Part shown: one piece after another, positions 43,288-53,391 of the stretch
Layout of the letters: each line of letters begins with the position of its first letter
How positions within the stretch are numbered: position 1 is the stretch's first letter
DNA from: a candidate division Zixibacteria bacterium SM23_81
GTDB lineage: Bacteria; SM23-81
DNA: 64,000 nt
Assembly: GCA_001304015.1 (NCBI GenBank)
Contig: LJUY01000001.1
Span: forward strand, 124,001-188,000
Reading direction: 5' to 3'
Translations under genes and position numbers: made by a program
The notes under the pieces: model-generated
Database searches by the model: none
The model's input: the letters and a program-made list of their open reading frames with translations, nothing else
Told to the model about the DNA's origin: nothing

Positions 43288-44444
43288 GGGATATAAGTTC
43301 TCCACTGGTCACAGTGAGGACAACGCCACAATGGCTCCTGGGATTCATGCCCGCAGTTCCGGCAGAGAAAACGATTGGGAGTCACCTGGGCAGAGTTAAT
43401 CAGGGTCTCTAAATTCTCCATAACCTTCGCCTGATCTCCCCTCTGCTGGTAAAATTTGACCAGCAACTGACGGGCAACATGGGAGGTCGCATCGACCTGC
43501 AAGGCCCTCTGACAGGTTCGAATAGCCTCATCCAAGTTGCCCTTTTTATCATAGAGGGTGGCCAAAGCCAGAAGAGCACGGAGATTATCGGGATCTCGCT
43601 CCAGGAGATCGCGGTAAATTTTGGCTACCTCACCGAACTGCCCCTTTTCGTAAAGGACTCTTTCCAGCCGCTCGAAGGCCAAGTAGGCTTTTTCAGGAAC
43701 CTTTTGCAATAGCTCCTTCCAGCTTTCAAGAGCCTCGTCCAGACGTCCTTCCTGCTGGAAGGCATCTCCCAAGTCCAGGTAAGCGGGAACGCAGAGACGA
43801 TCACGTCGCAGAGCGTCTTTGTACTTCAGGCGTGCCTTGTGAAATTCCTTCTGGTCTGCCCATTTGTGTCCTATTTGAACCTCATAGAGGGCCAAGAGAG
43901 AATCGTCCTTCTGGCCGGTGATCTTGAAAATTGTTTCTTGAGCTGAGAGAGCTTGAGACCAATCTTTTTGTCTCTCAAACTGACGAAGGAGCTGTTGATG
44001 ACCCCAGAGGTCCTTCTTGTCCAGGGAGATGAGCTCCTTCAGCTTGGCGATGGCTTGCTCATTCTTGTTGCTTTCCATGTAATCTAAAGCCAGACTCTTG
44101 AGCAACTCCATCCTGGTGCGCGTGTTTAAATCGTTTCGGACCGTGAGCTGCCGGTGAATTTGTAAGGCCCTGACGACCTCTCCCCTTCGTCGGAAGATAT
44201 CGCCCAATTTCAGGTAGGCGTCGGTGTTGGCTGTGTCCTCCTTCACGACCCGTTTCAGATGGCGAAAGGCGCTCTCTTCATCTCCTCTTATCAGATCCTT
44301 CAAAGCTTCCACGTAAGAACCAGCGGACCTGAGACGCTGAGATCGTCTGTACCGCACGATCAAAAGGATGGCCACAATGAGAATTGCGGCCACACAGATC
44401 AAGGTCAGCACCAAGAGCGGAAACTCCTCGATATAAAATTTCAT
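43284..44444 (-). CDS. lapB: LPS-assembly regulator LapB (YciM-like)
   Basis: 386 residues. One N-terminal membrane span (LLVLTLICVAAILIVAILLIV) anchors it, followed by nine or so TPRs and a C-terminal rubredoxin-like zinc ribbon (CRNCGHES ... WRCPHCDQW). In Escherichia coli LapB adjusts LpxC turnover and LPS assembly. All parts needed for that are visible. It follows lapA, as in Gram-negatives. Confidence 0.92.
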   Translation of the reverse strand: MKFYIEEFPLLVLTLICVAAILIVAILLIVRYRRSQRLRSAGSYVEALKDLIRGDEESAFRHLKRVVKEDTANTDAYLKLGDIFRRRGEVVRALQIHRQLTVRNDLNTRTRMELLKSLALDYMESNKNEQAIAKLKELISLDKKDLWGHQQLLRQFERQKDWSQALSAQETIFKITGQKDDSLLALYEVQIGHKWADQKEFHKARLKYKDALRRDRLCVPAYLDLGDAFQQEGRLDEALESWKELLQKVPEKAYLAFERLERVLYEKGQFGEVAKIYRDLLERDPDNLRALLALATLYDKKGNLDEAIRTCQRALQVDATSHVARQLLVKFYQQRGDQAKVMENLETLINSAQVTPNRFLCRNCGHESQEPLWRCPHCDQWRTYIP

Positions 44445-44492
44445 TGCTCATGTCCTCTCAGCGAAAATCTCAGATTTGGAGCTAAGTTCCTA

Positions 44493-44804
44493 TCAGCTCT
44501 CCTGCGTGTTTTCCTCCTCTTCCAGAGGCAGATTTCTCAGAGCTGTGAGTTCAGATCGCAATTTTTTGTTTTCTTTCCGGATGCGGCGAATTTCAGAGCG
44601 TAATTGAAGGTCGTGAAAGATAGCTACTAAAAACCATACAATCAGTCCCACCACGAAGGCCTCGAAGAGGAATAGAATCAGAGGCAATTCGACGGACTCC
44701 CAGGTGTAGAAACGAACCACCGTCCTCTGTTCCAAATTCTGGAGGGCAAAGGCAAGGACTAAGATCATCACTATGGCGATAAAAAGCCAACGTAAAATCC
44801 ACAT
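44493..44804 (-). CDS. lapA: LapA-domain membrane protein
   Basis: 103 residues from ATG 44804 (GGGAGGTGCCCC upstream). Two membrane spans (about 5-22 and 38-60) with LAFALQNLEQRTVVRF between, then a charged coiled-coil tail (SEIRRIRKENKKLRSEL). The DUF1049/LapA profile fits. First gene of a lapA-lapB-SPOR unit with its own promoter at 44858-44886. Confidence 0.88.
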   Translation of the reverse strand: MWILRWLFIAIVMILVLAFALQNLEQRTVVRFYTWESVELPLILFLFEAFVVGLIVWFLVAIFHDLQLRSEIRRIRKENKKLRSELTALRNLPLEEEENTQES

Positions 44805-44857
44805 GGGGCACCTCCCACAGCTCAGGGTTGAGCAATTGTCGTTTCCCAAACTGGCAT

Positions 44858-44886
44858 AGGATAAAAAACTTTTAGACCAAAGTCAA
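44858..44886 (-). promoter_or_regulatory. Promoter of lapA
   Basis: Minus strand: TTGACT (44886-44881), 17-bp spacer, TATCCT (44863-44858); about 55 bp upstream of ATG 44804. Confidence 0.6.
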
Positions 44887-44924
44887 GCCAAAAGGCGAAT
44901 GAAGCTTACAGACTCTGAAAGGCT

Positions 44925-46310
44925 TCACTTTCTTGAGGGGAGCGAGATGGTATTCCGCTTCACCTCTGCCCGTCTGGTCGCTTCGAACTTATTCCCGGAT
45001 GCTTGCTGTCCCCATGCCGTTCCGCTCTGGGCTCTTTTTACACGGACCTTAACCAGTGTGCCTATCAGCTCCTGACCTCCAGGAAAGTTCACCACTTTGT
45101 TGGTCCGGGTCCTGCCTGTGAGCTCTTGGATATTTCTTTTGCTTCGGCTCTCCACCAAAACCTCTTCGGTGTGACCGACGAGACCCTGATTGAGTTTATG
45201 AGTGATCTCTCGTTGAAGGGAAATGAGTCGCTCCAGCCTCCCCTGGCGCACACCTAAAGGCACTTGGTTTTTCTTCTCACCGGCGGCCGTTCCTGGCCGG
45301 TGAGAATACGCAAAGGTGAAGGCGTCGTCAAACTCCACATCTCGCATCAATCGAAGCGTCTCACGAAAGTCTTTCTCCGATTCCCCAGGAAAACCGGCGA
45401 TGAGATCTGTTGTGATGCTCACACCGGGCAATATCTCCCGAGCTCGCTGTACCAAGGATCGATACTCCTCAGCTGTATACCCGCGGCGCATGGCCCGCAA
45501 GATCTTATCGGAGCCCGATTGGAGGGGTAAATGTAGGTGTTCGCATACATTTTGACAGTCGGCCATAGCCAGGAGAATCTCCTGGTCCATGTCTCGTGGA
45601 TGAGAGGTGATAAACCGAATCCGATAGAGCCCGGATAGCTGATCGGCCTTTCTGAGCAAATCCTGAAGACCGCGGTGACCGTCTCTATAGGCATTGACAT
45701 TTTGGCCCAGAAAAGTCACCTCCCGGCAGCCCTTGACCACAAATCCCTTCACCTCCTGCAGAATCTGCTTTAGGGGACGACTCCGAGCCGGTCCGCGAAG
45801 GGCAGGAACAACACAGTAGGTACAGCGGTTATCGCAGCCCCTCATCACCGCCACGAAGGCGGAGACTCCGCCCCTGTATCTGGGGATTATTTGAGAATAT
45901 GACTGCTGGGCGCAGACAGACGTTTCCACGGTACGCAGGCCATCCGCTTGAGCTAAGAGCTTGGGCAGGTTCTTGTAGCTGTCAGTGCCCACCACCAGAT
46001 CAATTCCGGGGATGAGTCCAAGAATTTCCTGCCCCATTCTTTGAGCCATGCATCCGCAGACCGCCAGCCGAGCACCAGGGCGATTCCTTTTCAATCCGGC
46101 TAATTCCCGAATGCGTCCCATGGCTCGTTGCTCGGCATGCTCCCGAACGCTGCACGTGTTTACCAGAATCACATCTGCTTCCTCCAACGCTCTTGAAGGC
46201 CGGTAACCGGAACGCTCCAGGATGCTGGCCATGATATCTGCGTCGTAGAGATTCATCTGACAACCGTAGGATTCTATATAATAGGACTTTATCTCTGTTG
46301 CTTGGGTCAT
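44925..46310 (-). CDS. miaB: tRNA-2-methylthio-N6-dimethylallyladenosine synthase
   Basis: 461 residues from ATG 46310, which overlaps the mtaB stop by one base (TGATG). Adds a methylthio group to the product of MiaA. N-terminal cluster cysteines in YGCQMN, NTCSVREHAEQ and CGCMAQR; radical SAM CxxxCxxC in RGCDNRCTYCVVPALRG near 155; C-terminal TRAM domain. Confidence 0.96.
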   Translation of the reverse strand: MTQATEIKSYYIESYGCQMNLYDADIMASILERSGYRPSRALEEADVILVNTCSVREHAEQRAMGRIRELAGLKRNRPGARLAVCGCMAQRMGQEILGLIPGIDLVVGTDSYKNLPKLLAQADGLRTVETSVCAQQSYSQIIPRYRGGVSAFVAVMRGCDNRCTYCVVPALRGPARSRPLKQILQEVKGFVVKGCREVTFLGQNVNAYRDGHRGLQDLLRKADQLSGLYRIRFITSHPRDMDQEILLAMADCQNVCEHLHLPLQSGSDKILRAMRRGYTAEEYRSLVQRAREILPGVSITTDLIAGFPGESEKDFRETLRLMRDVEFDDAFTFAYSHRPGTAAGEKKNQVPLGVRQGRLERLISLQREITHKLNQGLVGHTEEVLVESRSKRNIQELTGRTRTNKVVNFPGGQELIGTLVKVRVKRAQSGTAWGQQASGNKFEATRRAEVKRNTISLPSRK

Positions 46311-47620
46311 CAGCTCTCTCCTGCCCAGATCGGTCGACCCCAAGTACCCTCTTTAGCAACCCGTTGGATCTTTATGGGCACCAAACAGTTCATCATCTGA
46401 TCAGATCCTTTGGTCAGAACCTTGATGTAATTATCTGAAAGGCCGGTCAGCAGTCCTGTGGCCATATCCCTACGCTGCTCCATAAGAACCGTCAGCTGGG
46501 TACCCAGGAAAGAACGTCGAAAGGCTAGGGATTTCGAACGCGTTAAGCTACGCAGCACGTGACTCCTGTGCCTACGTACCTCCGGAGACACCTGATGAGA
46601 CATGGTGGAGGCCGGGGTTCCCTCTCGTCCGGAGAAGCTAAAGACGTGAAATCGGCAAATGGGAAGATTCTGAAGCATGGTACGGGTTGCTCCAAACTGC
46701 TTCTCCGTCTCGCCCGGAAAGCCCACGATGACATCTGTACCGATGGCCACTCCGGGTATTTCTCGGGCTATTCTCTCGATGAGATGGGCATACTCAACTG
46801 CCCGGTAGGGCCGGTTCATGGCTTGAAGGATCTGATCGTCTGCGCTTTGCATGGGAATATGTAGGTGTCGGCAGACCTTCTTGGAGTAACCCAGAAAGTC
46901 GATCAGCCGGTCGGTAAGATCTGTGGGCTCGATGGAACTCAATCGCACCCGTCCCAGATCCGATTGTCCCTCAAGCCACTGTAGAAGGTACAGAAGGTCT
47001 ACCTCGGGCCGTTGGGGGTCACGATAGCGGCCCAAGTTAACACCCGTGAGCACCAGTTCCCTGTATCCGGCCTGGATGAATCCCTTCACCTGTTGAGCCA
47101 CGACAGAAAACTTGCGACTTCGGCTTCGTCCTCTGGCCATGGGAACCACGCAGTAGGTACAGTGACCATCGCAGCCATCTTGAATTTTAAGAAAGGCTCT
47201 TGTGTGTCGCGCAAAACCGGTGACTTCCATCTCGGGAAAATCTCGTTGCCCTTCGATCCGCGAGACGAAAACTCCTTGCCCTCTTTGCCTGTCCACATAT
47301 TCCAGCAACCTGGCCTTCTCCGCGTTTCCCAGCACCAAGTCCACTCCGGGAATTTTGAGGAGTTGTTGAGGAGCTCGCTGAGCGTAACAACCCGTGACCA
47401 CCACCAGGCGTTTCCCGGCACGCCGAGCTGCACGTCGAATCATCTGTCGAGACCGGACGTCACTTCGATGGGTCACCGTACACGTGTTGATCACGTAAAC
47501 ATCCGCTTCCTGATGAAAATCGACGCTGTGGAAGCCCTTCTCCTCCAATTGTCCGCGCATCGCCTCAGTCTCATATTGATTGAGCTTGCAGCCCAGGGTG
47601 TAAAATGCAACCATCGGCAT
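46310..47620 (-). CDS. mtaB: tRNA t6A37 methylthiotransferase MtaB
   Basis: 436 residues from ATG 47620, six bases after GAGGTG. Makes ms2t6A at tRNA position 37. Cluster cysteines in LGCKLNQYETE, NTCTVTHRSD and GCYAQRAP; radical SAM CxxxCxxC in DGCDGHCTYCVVPMARG; TRAM-like tail. Its longer reading frame overlaps the M16 gene and is not used. Two methylthiotransferases therefore lie side by side. Confidence 0.94.
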   Translation of the reverse strand: MPMVAFYTLGCKLNQYETEAMRGQLEEKGFHSVDFHQEADVYVINTCTVTHRSDVRSRQMIRRAARRAGKRLVVVTGCYAQRAPQQLLKIPGVDLVLGNAEKARLLEYVDRQRGQGVFVSRIEGQRDFPEMEVTGFARHTRAFLKIQDGCDGHCTYCVVPMARGRSRSRKFSVVAQQVKGFIQAGYRELVLTGVNLGRYRDPQRPEVDLLYLLQWLEGQSDLGRVRLSSIEPTDLTDRLIDFLGYSKKVCRHLHIPMQSADDQILQAMNRPYRAVEYAHLIERIAREIPGVAIGTDVIVGFPGETEKQFGATRTMLQNLPICRFHVFSFSGREGTPASTMSHQVSPEVRRHRSHVLRSLTRSKSLAFRRSFLGTQLTVLMEQRRDMATGLLTGLSDNYIKVLTKGSDQMMNCLVPIKIQRVAKEGTWGRPIWAGES

Positions 47621-47648
47621 GGATTTCACCTCAGCAAAAACATGTTCA

Positions 47649-48923
47649 CTAAGAATCGTCGCACAGATCCTCGACCGTGTAAAAGTCCTTTTCGATTGGT
47701 CCGATGGCCACCAAGGAAAGCCGTTGACGTTGGAAGAGTTCTTGGGCCACCTTCTTGACCTCCCGTGCGGAGACAGCATCGATACGCGCCTCTGTTTCGT
47801 CCAGACTCAGGGGCATGCCAAGCAGCAACTCCTGTTGGGCCAGCCGCATCATCCTGGATCCCATGCTCTCCAGACCGAGCATCAACCTCCCCTTCAGCTG
47901 AGCCTTGGCGTGTTTCAGCTCGTCTCCCTGCAGCCCATCCTCCCTGAGCAGGTCCAGTTCCCTAAGAACGGCTTTCAGGACCTCCCTTGATTTGCTGGGA
48001 TCGGTAGCCATATAGATGTTGAAAAATCCGGTGTCACTGGCCAGACCTAAACATGAGTAAACGGCATAGGCTAGTCCTTTTCTTTCCCTTACGTTCTGAA
48101 ACAGCCGAGAGCTCATACCATCGCCTAGGACGGTGTTCAGGACGAGAAGAGCATATTTCCCATCATGTGCATAGGGATAAGCCAATCCTCCCAGGCAGAC
48201 GTGAAGCTGTTTGATTTTTTTCGGCAGAATGGAGAGCTGCCCAGAGGATTGAAACAGGCCGCTGCGCCTTTTTATGGGATCCGAAGATCTTGGTAAGCGA
48301 AACAGTCTCTGGACTTCCTTTACCAGCCCTCGGTGGTCCAAGTTTCCAGCGGCTGCCACCACGGTGTTATCGGGTCGATAGAAGGCCACGACTTGGTCTC
48401 GTAGTCCTCTCTGGCTAAACTGAGCCACCGTCTGGGGGATTCCAATAATGGGAAGTCCCAGAGTGTTGCCACGCCATACGTTGGCTATAATGCGTTCGTC
48501 GATGTATTCTGCGGGGGAATCCTCTAAATCCCTGATCTCATCCTGCACCACCCGCTTCTCCTTCTCTATCTCCTGTTCGTCAAAGCGGGGATGAAGAATG
48601 AGGTCTGAAAGAACGTCTATGGCTAAGGGAAGATGTTCATCGAGAATTCTTGCTTGATAGCAGGTTCTCTCCCGGCTGGTGAAGCCGTTCAGACCCCCAC
48701 CCACCGACTCCAGGGATTCGGCAATCTGGCGGGCATCCCGGCGCCTGCTACCCTTGAACAGCATGTGCTCGATGAAGTGGAAGATACCATTGATCTCGGG
48801 AGTCTCGTCCCTCGATCCCGCCTCCACCCATACACCCATGGAGACAGACCGTACGTGAGGGACATGTTCGGTGACAACCCGCAGACCGTTGGGAAGGATG
48901 GATTTCTGATAGGAAGAATCCAT
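47649..48923 (-). CDS. M16-family zinc peptidase (mitochondrial-processing-peptidase-like)
   Basis: 424 residues. The inverted zinc motif HFIEH is in IFHFIEHMLFKG near 46, and the distal Glu in EKRVVQDEIRDLED near 122; the pair HxxEH...E is complete, so it should be active. Similar proteins (YmxG/PepR type) follow pnp in many bacteria, as here. Substrate unknown; no signal peptide. Confidence 0.92.
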   Translation of the reverse strand: MDSSYQKSILPNGLRVVTEHVPHVRSVSMGVWVEAGSRDETPEINGIFHFIEHMLFKGSRRRDARQIAESLESVGGGLNGFTSRERTCYQARILDEHLPLAIDVLSDLILHPRFDEQEIEKEKRVVQDEIRDLEDSPAEYIDERIIANVWRGNTLGLPIIGIPQTVAQFSQRGLRDQVVAFYRPDNTVVAAAGNLDHRGLVKEVQRLFRLPRSSDPIKRRSGLFQSSGQLSILPKKIKQLHVCLGGLAYPYAHDGKYALLVLNTVLGDGMSSRLFQNVRERKGLAYAVYSCLGLASDTGFFNIYMATDPSKSREVLKAVLRELDLLREDGLQGDELKHAKAQLKGRLMLGLESMGSRMMRLAQQELLLGMPLSLDETEARIDAVSAREVKKVAQELFQRQRLSLVAIGPIEKDFYTVEDLCDDS

Positions 48924-48932
48924 AAAGATGGG

Positions 48933-51077
48933 TCAGCGATTTATTTTCGGCCTGTGCTTCGATGGCGGCCGACGGCGTTGGTGGGATTTTGTCCTCTCCG
49001 GACCTCCACCTAACAGCACCTTTCTGCTCAGCCTGATTTTGCCCTGATCGTCGATATCCAGGACCTTCACCTGAATTTCATCGTTGAGATTAACCACATC
49101 CTCGACGCGTGCCACACGATGGTGCTCCAGCTGAGAGATGTGCACCAATCCCTCCTTGCCTGGTAAAATTTCCACGAATGCACCAAAGCCTGTGATCTTT
49201 TTGACCTTACCAGTATAGACCTGACCTACCTCCACATCTGCAGTCAGATTCTTGATGATCTCCAGAGCCTTGGGGCCACCTTCGGGATCAGAGGAAGCGA
49301 TGGTGATGGTGCCATCATCGTCGATATCGATTTGAGCCCCCGTCTCCTCCGTGATCTTTCTAATAACCTTTCCTCCGGGACCGATGACGTCGCCGATCTT
49401 CTCGGGATCGATCACAAGGGTGAGAATCCTGGGCGCATAGACTGAGAGCTCAGCGCGGGGAGCTGAGATAGTCTTGTTCATAGCATCCAGGATGGCTATT
49501 CTTGCCTGTCGGGCTCGCTCAAAGGCCTGGCCCAATACTTCCAGTGAAATTCCTGAGATCTTCAAATCCATCTGGACGGCTGTGATGCCATTCTTCGTTC
49601 CCGTGGCTTTCAAGTCCATATCCCCAAGATGATCCTCTATTCCGAGGATATCGGTCAACAGCGCCACCCGATCGTCCTCCTTGACTAGACCGACGGCCAC
49701 TCCCGCCACTGCCTCTTTCATCGGCACGCCGGCATCCATGAGGGATAAGGAGCCTGCGCACACGGTGGCCATGGAGGAAGAGCCATTCGATTCCAAAATG
49801 TCAGAGACGATGCGAATGGTGTAAGGAAAGACCTCATCAGAGGGAATGACGGGCTCAATGGCTCTCTCGGCCAGAGCCCCATGTCCTATCTCACGCCGGC
49901 CCGGGCCACGGATGGGGCGTACTTCCCCGACACTAAAAGGAGGAAAGTTATAGTGAAGCATATAGCTCTTCCAAGATTCGCCCTCAAGAGCGTCGATTTT
50001 CTGTTCATCCATCTTGGTTCCCAAGGTTGTCACAGCCAGGCTCTGGGTCTGTCCTCTGGTGAACAGAGCTGATCCATGAGTACGGGGCAAAAAAGCCACA
50101 TCACAGCTGATAGGGCGAATTTCATCAAGCTTACGGCCGTCAATGCGTTGACCTCTCTCGATGATTTTGCGGCGCATGTCCGCTTTCTCTAGATCCTGAA
50201 GAGCCGTTTTCATCTCTCCCTCGCGTTCGGGAAATTCCTCGCCGAGAGCCTCTAAGGTGCTTTCCACCAGAGCTGTAAGAGCTTTCTGACGTGCCTCCTT
50301 GTCCGCTATGGTGTTGATCCGGGAAATTTCCTCAGAAGCTCGCTCCTTCACCGCTGCGACCAGCTTATCGTCCACGGGCTTGGCCTCAAATTTCTCTTTG
50401 GGCCTGCCACACACGGCAACCAGGTCCTCTTGGAGCTGAATGACTCGGTCGAGCGTTGGGCGAGCGGCCTCGATGGCTCCCAGGAGGACCTCTTCGGAGA
50501 TCTCTTTAGCTCTGCCCTCTATCATGCTGAGGGATTCGCTTGTTCCAGAGATGACGATGTCCAAGTCGCTCTCTTCCAACTGAGAAAAGGTGGGATTGAC
50601 CACGTATTCATCGCCCAGTCTTCCCATGCGCACCGCGCCGATAGGTCCCTGGAAGGGACAACCAGATAAACATAGAGCCGCCGATGCGCCGATCATCCCC
50701 AGTACGTCGGCGTCATTTTCCTGATCTGCCGACAAGACCGAGACGATGATCTGAACTTCATTCATATAACCCTCAGGAAACAGAGGGCGGATTGGGCGAT
50801 CTACCAGTCTGGCGCTGAGGACCTCTTTCTCCCCCGGTCGCCCCTCCCGTTTAAAGAATCCGCCGGGAATTTTCCCGGCAGCATAGGCTTTTTGACGGTA
50901 TTCCACAAACAAGGGAAACCAGTCTTGCTCCCTGGGCTCATCAGAAACTACCACTGTGGCCAATATCATAGTGTCTCCGTATTGAACAGAAACTGCTCCC
51001 AGGGCCTGTTTGGCCACTCGACCGCTCTCAAGGGTAAGATTCCTGCCGCCTACCTCGGCCTCTACTTTATGAATCAT
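48933..51077 (-). CDS. pnp: Polyribonucleotide nucleotidyltransferase
   Basis: 714 residues from ATG 51077 (GAGG upstream); the longer frame is unlikely. Phosphorolytic 3'-to-5' exoribonuclease. Two RNase PH domains (ESGRVAKQALGAV near 14; SDILESNGSSSMATVCAG near 404), KH domain (IGDVIGPGGKVIRKI) and S1 domain (VGQVYTGKVKKITGFGAFVEI as two parts). A basic tail ends SKHRPKINR. Follows rpsO. Confidence 0.97.
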   Translation of the reverse strand: MIHKVEAEVGGRNLTLESGRVAKQALGAVSVQYGDTMILATVVVSDEPREQDWFPLFVEYRQKAYAAGKIPGGFFKREGRPGEKEVLSARLVDRPIRPLFPEGYMNEVQIIVSVLSADQENDADVLGMIGASAALCLSGCPFQGPIGAVRMGRLGDEYVVNPTFSQLEESDLDIVISGTSESLSMIEGRAKEISEEVLLGAIEAARPTLDRVIQLQEDLVAVCGRPKEKFEAKPVDDKLVAAVKERASEEISRINTIADKEARQKALTALVESTLEALGEEFPEREGEMKTALQDLEKADMRRKIIERGQRIDGRKLDEIRPISCDVAFLPRTHGSALFTRGQTQSLAVTTLGTKMDEQKIDALEGESWKSYMLHYNFPPFSVGEVRPIRGPGRREIGHGALAERAIEPVIPSDEVFPYTIRIVSDILESNGSSSMATVCAGSLSLMDAGVPMKEAVAGVAVGLVKEDDRVALLTDILGIEDHLGDMDLKATGTKNGITAVQMDLKISGISLEVLGQAFERARQARIAILDAMNKTISAPRAELSVYAPRILTLVIDPEKIGDVIGPGGKVIRKITEETGAQIDIDDDGTITIASSDPEGGPKALEIIKNLTADVEVGQVYTGKVKKITGFGAFVEILPGKEGLVHISQLEHHRVARVEDVVNLNDEIQVKVLDIDDQGKIRLSRKVLLGGGPERTKSHQRRRPPSKHRPKINR

Positions 51078-51165
51078 GAGTCTTTTTACCTCGATTTCTT
51101 GACCTAATGACTTAGTTCTGGCAATTACTCCTTGATAAACCACCAGCTAGCCCCATAACGAGGAG

Positions 51166-51435
51166 CTAACGCCTGAGACGAAGGGTCTTGACCAAGTTTC
51201 TATATCGCTCCATGTCCTGAGACATCAAGTAATTAAGAAGTCTTCGTCGCTTGCCTACCAGCATCAATAGACCCCGACGGGAGTGATGATCCTTTGGGTG
51301 CTCCTTGAAGTGTTGGGTTAAGTCGTTGATCCGTTTGGTGAGCAGAGCAACCTGAACTTCAGTCGAGCCGGTGTCCTTGTCGTGTCGTCGATGCTTCCCG
51401 ATAAGCTGCTTTTTTCCGGTCGTGCTCAATGGCAT
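51166..51435 (-). CDS. rpsO: 30S ribosomal protein S15
   Basis: 89 residues. Conserved [41 protein letters not shown] and [13 protein letters not shown]. Binds 16S rRNA early in 30S assembly. The rpsO-pnp order is widespread. Confidence 0.97.
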   Translation of the reverse strand: MPLSTTGKKQLIGKHRRHDKDTGSTEVQVALLTKRINDLTQHFKEHPKDHHSRRGLLMLVGKRRRLLNYLMSQDMERYRNLVKTLRLRR

Positions 51436-51470
51436 AACTACGACACCTCCATAAAGTGAAAACCCAGCAG

Positions 51471-52400
51471 TTAATCTGGCGCCAACAGGCGTCGAGCGAC
51501 CTCCTCGTCTTTCCTGATTTGCTCGCTCAGCCTAGCGCCGTCTTCGAATCTCTCCTCGTCCCTAATTTTCTCTATTAACTTGATACTAAGCTCTTGACCA
51601 TAAAGCGATTGTTGAAAATCAAAGAAATGAATTTCAAGCCTTCGGGTTGTGCCTCCGAATGTGGGACTCACGCCCACATTGAGCAGTCCTCGCAATGCAG
51701 AAACTGTGAAATCCGAGACCACAGCGTATACTCCATTGCCCGGGATTAACTTCTCAGAATGTACTTCCATGTTCGCCGTGGGATAGTTTAAAAATCTGCC
51801 GCGTCCATCTCCAGGGACAACCCGGCCCGCAAGGCTGTAGGGTCGCCCCAACATCTCCGCAGCTTCTCTTACTTTGCCTGCCAAGAGCTTACTGCGAATC
51901 CCGGTGCTGCTGATGGGCACGCCACGGCACAGGATAGATTCCACGGCTTCTACCTGGAAACCCAAACTGGGGCCCATTTCCTCCAGCGTCTCCAAACGTC
52001 CCTGGCGATCCCGACCAAAGGTATGGTCATGACCGATGATCACTCGCCAAGCTTTAAGCTTCTGGTGAAGGATCTTTTCTACAAATTCACGAGCCTTCAT
52101 TTGGGCCAGCTGTCTTGTGAAGGGCAGAATGACAACCACATCAAGCCCCAGACCAGTGAACATCTCTATTTTTTCTCTTTCAGTGGTCAATAGAGGAGGA
52201 GCCGTCTGGGGGTCAAGCAGGCTCTGGGGATGGGGCTTAAAGGTGACCACTAAGCTAGTTCCTGCCTCCGACCGTGCCCTTTCGACGACTTTCTCAAGAA
52301 TGGCGATATGAGCCAGGTGAACCCCGTCGAAGGTGCCCACAGTCAACACTGGGCGCTCTAATTCCTTGAGCTTATCAGAGGTGAGCGAAAGGACATACAT
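51471..52400 (-). CDS. ribF: Bifunctional riboflavin kinase / FAD synthetase
   Basis: 309 residues. The N-terminal nucleotidyltransferase half has [15 protein letters not shown] near 22 and [12 protein letters not shown] near 124; the kinase half has [24 protein letters not shown] (in two parts), and [13 protein letters not shown]. Makes FMN and FAD in the cytoplasm. Between truB and rpsO as in many genomes. Confidence 0.96.
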   Translation of the reverse strand: MYVLSLTSDKLKELERPVLTVGTFDGVHLAHIAILEKVVERARSEAGTSLVVTFKPHPQSLLDPQTAPPLLTTEREKIEMFTGLGLDVVVILPFTRQLAQMKAREFVEKILHQKLKAWRVIIGHDHTFGRDRQGRLETLEEMGPSLGFQVEAVESILCRGVPISSTGIRSKLLAGKVREAAEMLGRPYSLAGRVVPGDGRGRFLNYPTANMEVHSEKLIPGNGVYAVVSDFTVSALRGLLNVGVSPTFGGTTRRLEIHFFDFQQSLYGQELSIKLIEKIRDEERFEDGARLSEQIRKDEEVARRLLAPD

Positions 52401-52410
52401 CGTTATATTC

Positions 52411-53391
52411 TCAGCTCAGAATTTGCAGCGACCGGCAGATACGATCCGAAAATGTGAGGCTAGTGAGTTGGTCGGTATGAACCAAGAGTTCAGCCATGGC
52501 CAAAAGCTTTCCCTCCGTATCCTCTATCCTAATTGCATCGCCCTTTTTAGCCCCTATGTCCACCTCCCGGAAGATCTCCCTGGTCATTGGCTGTCCATGG
52601 ATGACTCTGGATACTTCTCGGGGTCGCACAACGAACCGAGGATACGTTATCAACCCCTGGCCGACGGGCAATAGAAACTGCTCAAGCTGCTCGAGTTGGG
52701 CCAATTCCACGACCCGAGCCAATGGCAAAGCATCGCCATCCCGAAAGGGGCCAAGACGCGTCCTTTTTAGCTCTAGGAGGTAAGCCCCACAACCCAGCTC
52801 CTTGCCGATGTCTGCCGCTAAAACCCGAATATAGGTTCCCGAAGAACAGCTAATCTGGAGGATAACTTGCGGCAAATCAATATGACAAATTTCCAAAGAT
52901 CGGATGAAAACGGGACGCGGATGACGTGCAACCGTTTTGCCTTGTCGAGCAAGTCGATACAGGGGTTGGCCTCGATGCTTCACAGCCGAGAACATGGGCG
53001 GTATCTGCTCCTGCGTTCCTAAAAAACGATCGCAAACCTTGCGCATCTCCGCCATTGAGACCTTGGGAGATTCGTTTGAGAGTGATATTTGACCCTGAGC
53101 ATCCAGTGTGTCACTCTCCCCCCCCAACATTATGGTCGCTCGGTATTCCTTTTCCAGACCTACCAAAAAGCGAGCCATCTTTGTGGCTCTGCCAACACAG
53201 AGCAGCAACACCCCTGTGGCTATGGGATCGAGCGTGCCGGTGTGCCCGATCTTCTGAATCCTCAAGGCCCGGCGCACTTTGGCCACCACGTCGTGCGAGG
53301 TCCACCCGGATGGCTTGTCGATGTTTAAGAGACCGCTAAGCTCTGATCGTTGCTGAATTCCCGAATTCCGGCGAGTTTCCCCTATAGCCAT
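52411..53391 (-). CDS. truB: tRNA pseudouridine-55 synthase
   Basis: 326 residues. LNIDKPSGWTSHDVVAKVRR near 22, catalytic aspartate in GHTGTLDPIATGVL near 51, YRATI and GSCSSGTYIR-like loop, and a C-terminal PUA domain (GDAIRIEDTEGKLLAMAE). Its start overlaps the nrnA end by 10 bp. Confidence 0.95.
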   Translation of the reverse strand: MAIGETRRNSGIQQRSELSGLLNIDKPSGWTSHDVVAKVRRALRIQKIGHTGTLDPIATGVLLLCVGRATKMARFLVGLEKEYRATIMLGGESDTLDAQGQISLSNESPKVSMAEMRKVCDRFLGTQEQIPPMFSAVKHRGQPLYRLARQGKTVARHPRPVFIRSLEICHIDLPQVILQISCSSGTYIRVLAADIGKELGCGAYLLELKRTRLGPFRDGDALPLARVVELAQLEQLEQFLLPVGQGLITYPRFVVRPREVSRVIHGQPMTREIFREVDIGAKKGDAIRIEDTEGKLLAMAELLVHTDQLTSLTFSDRICRSLQILS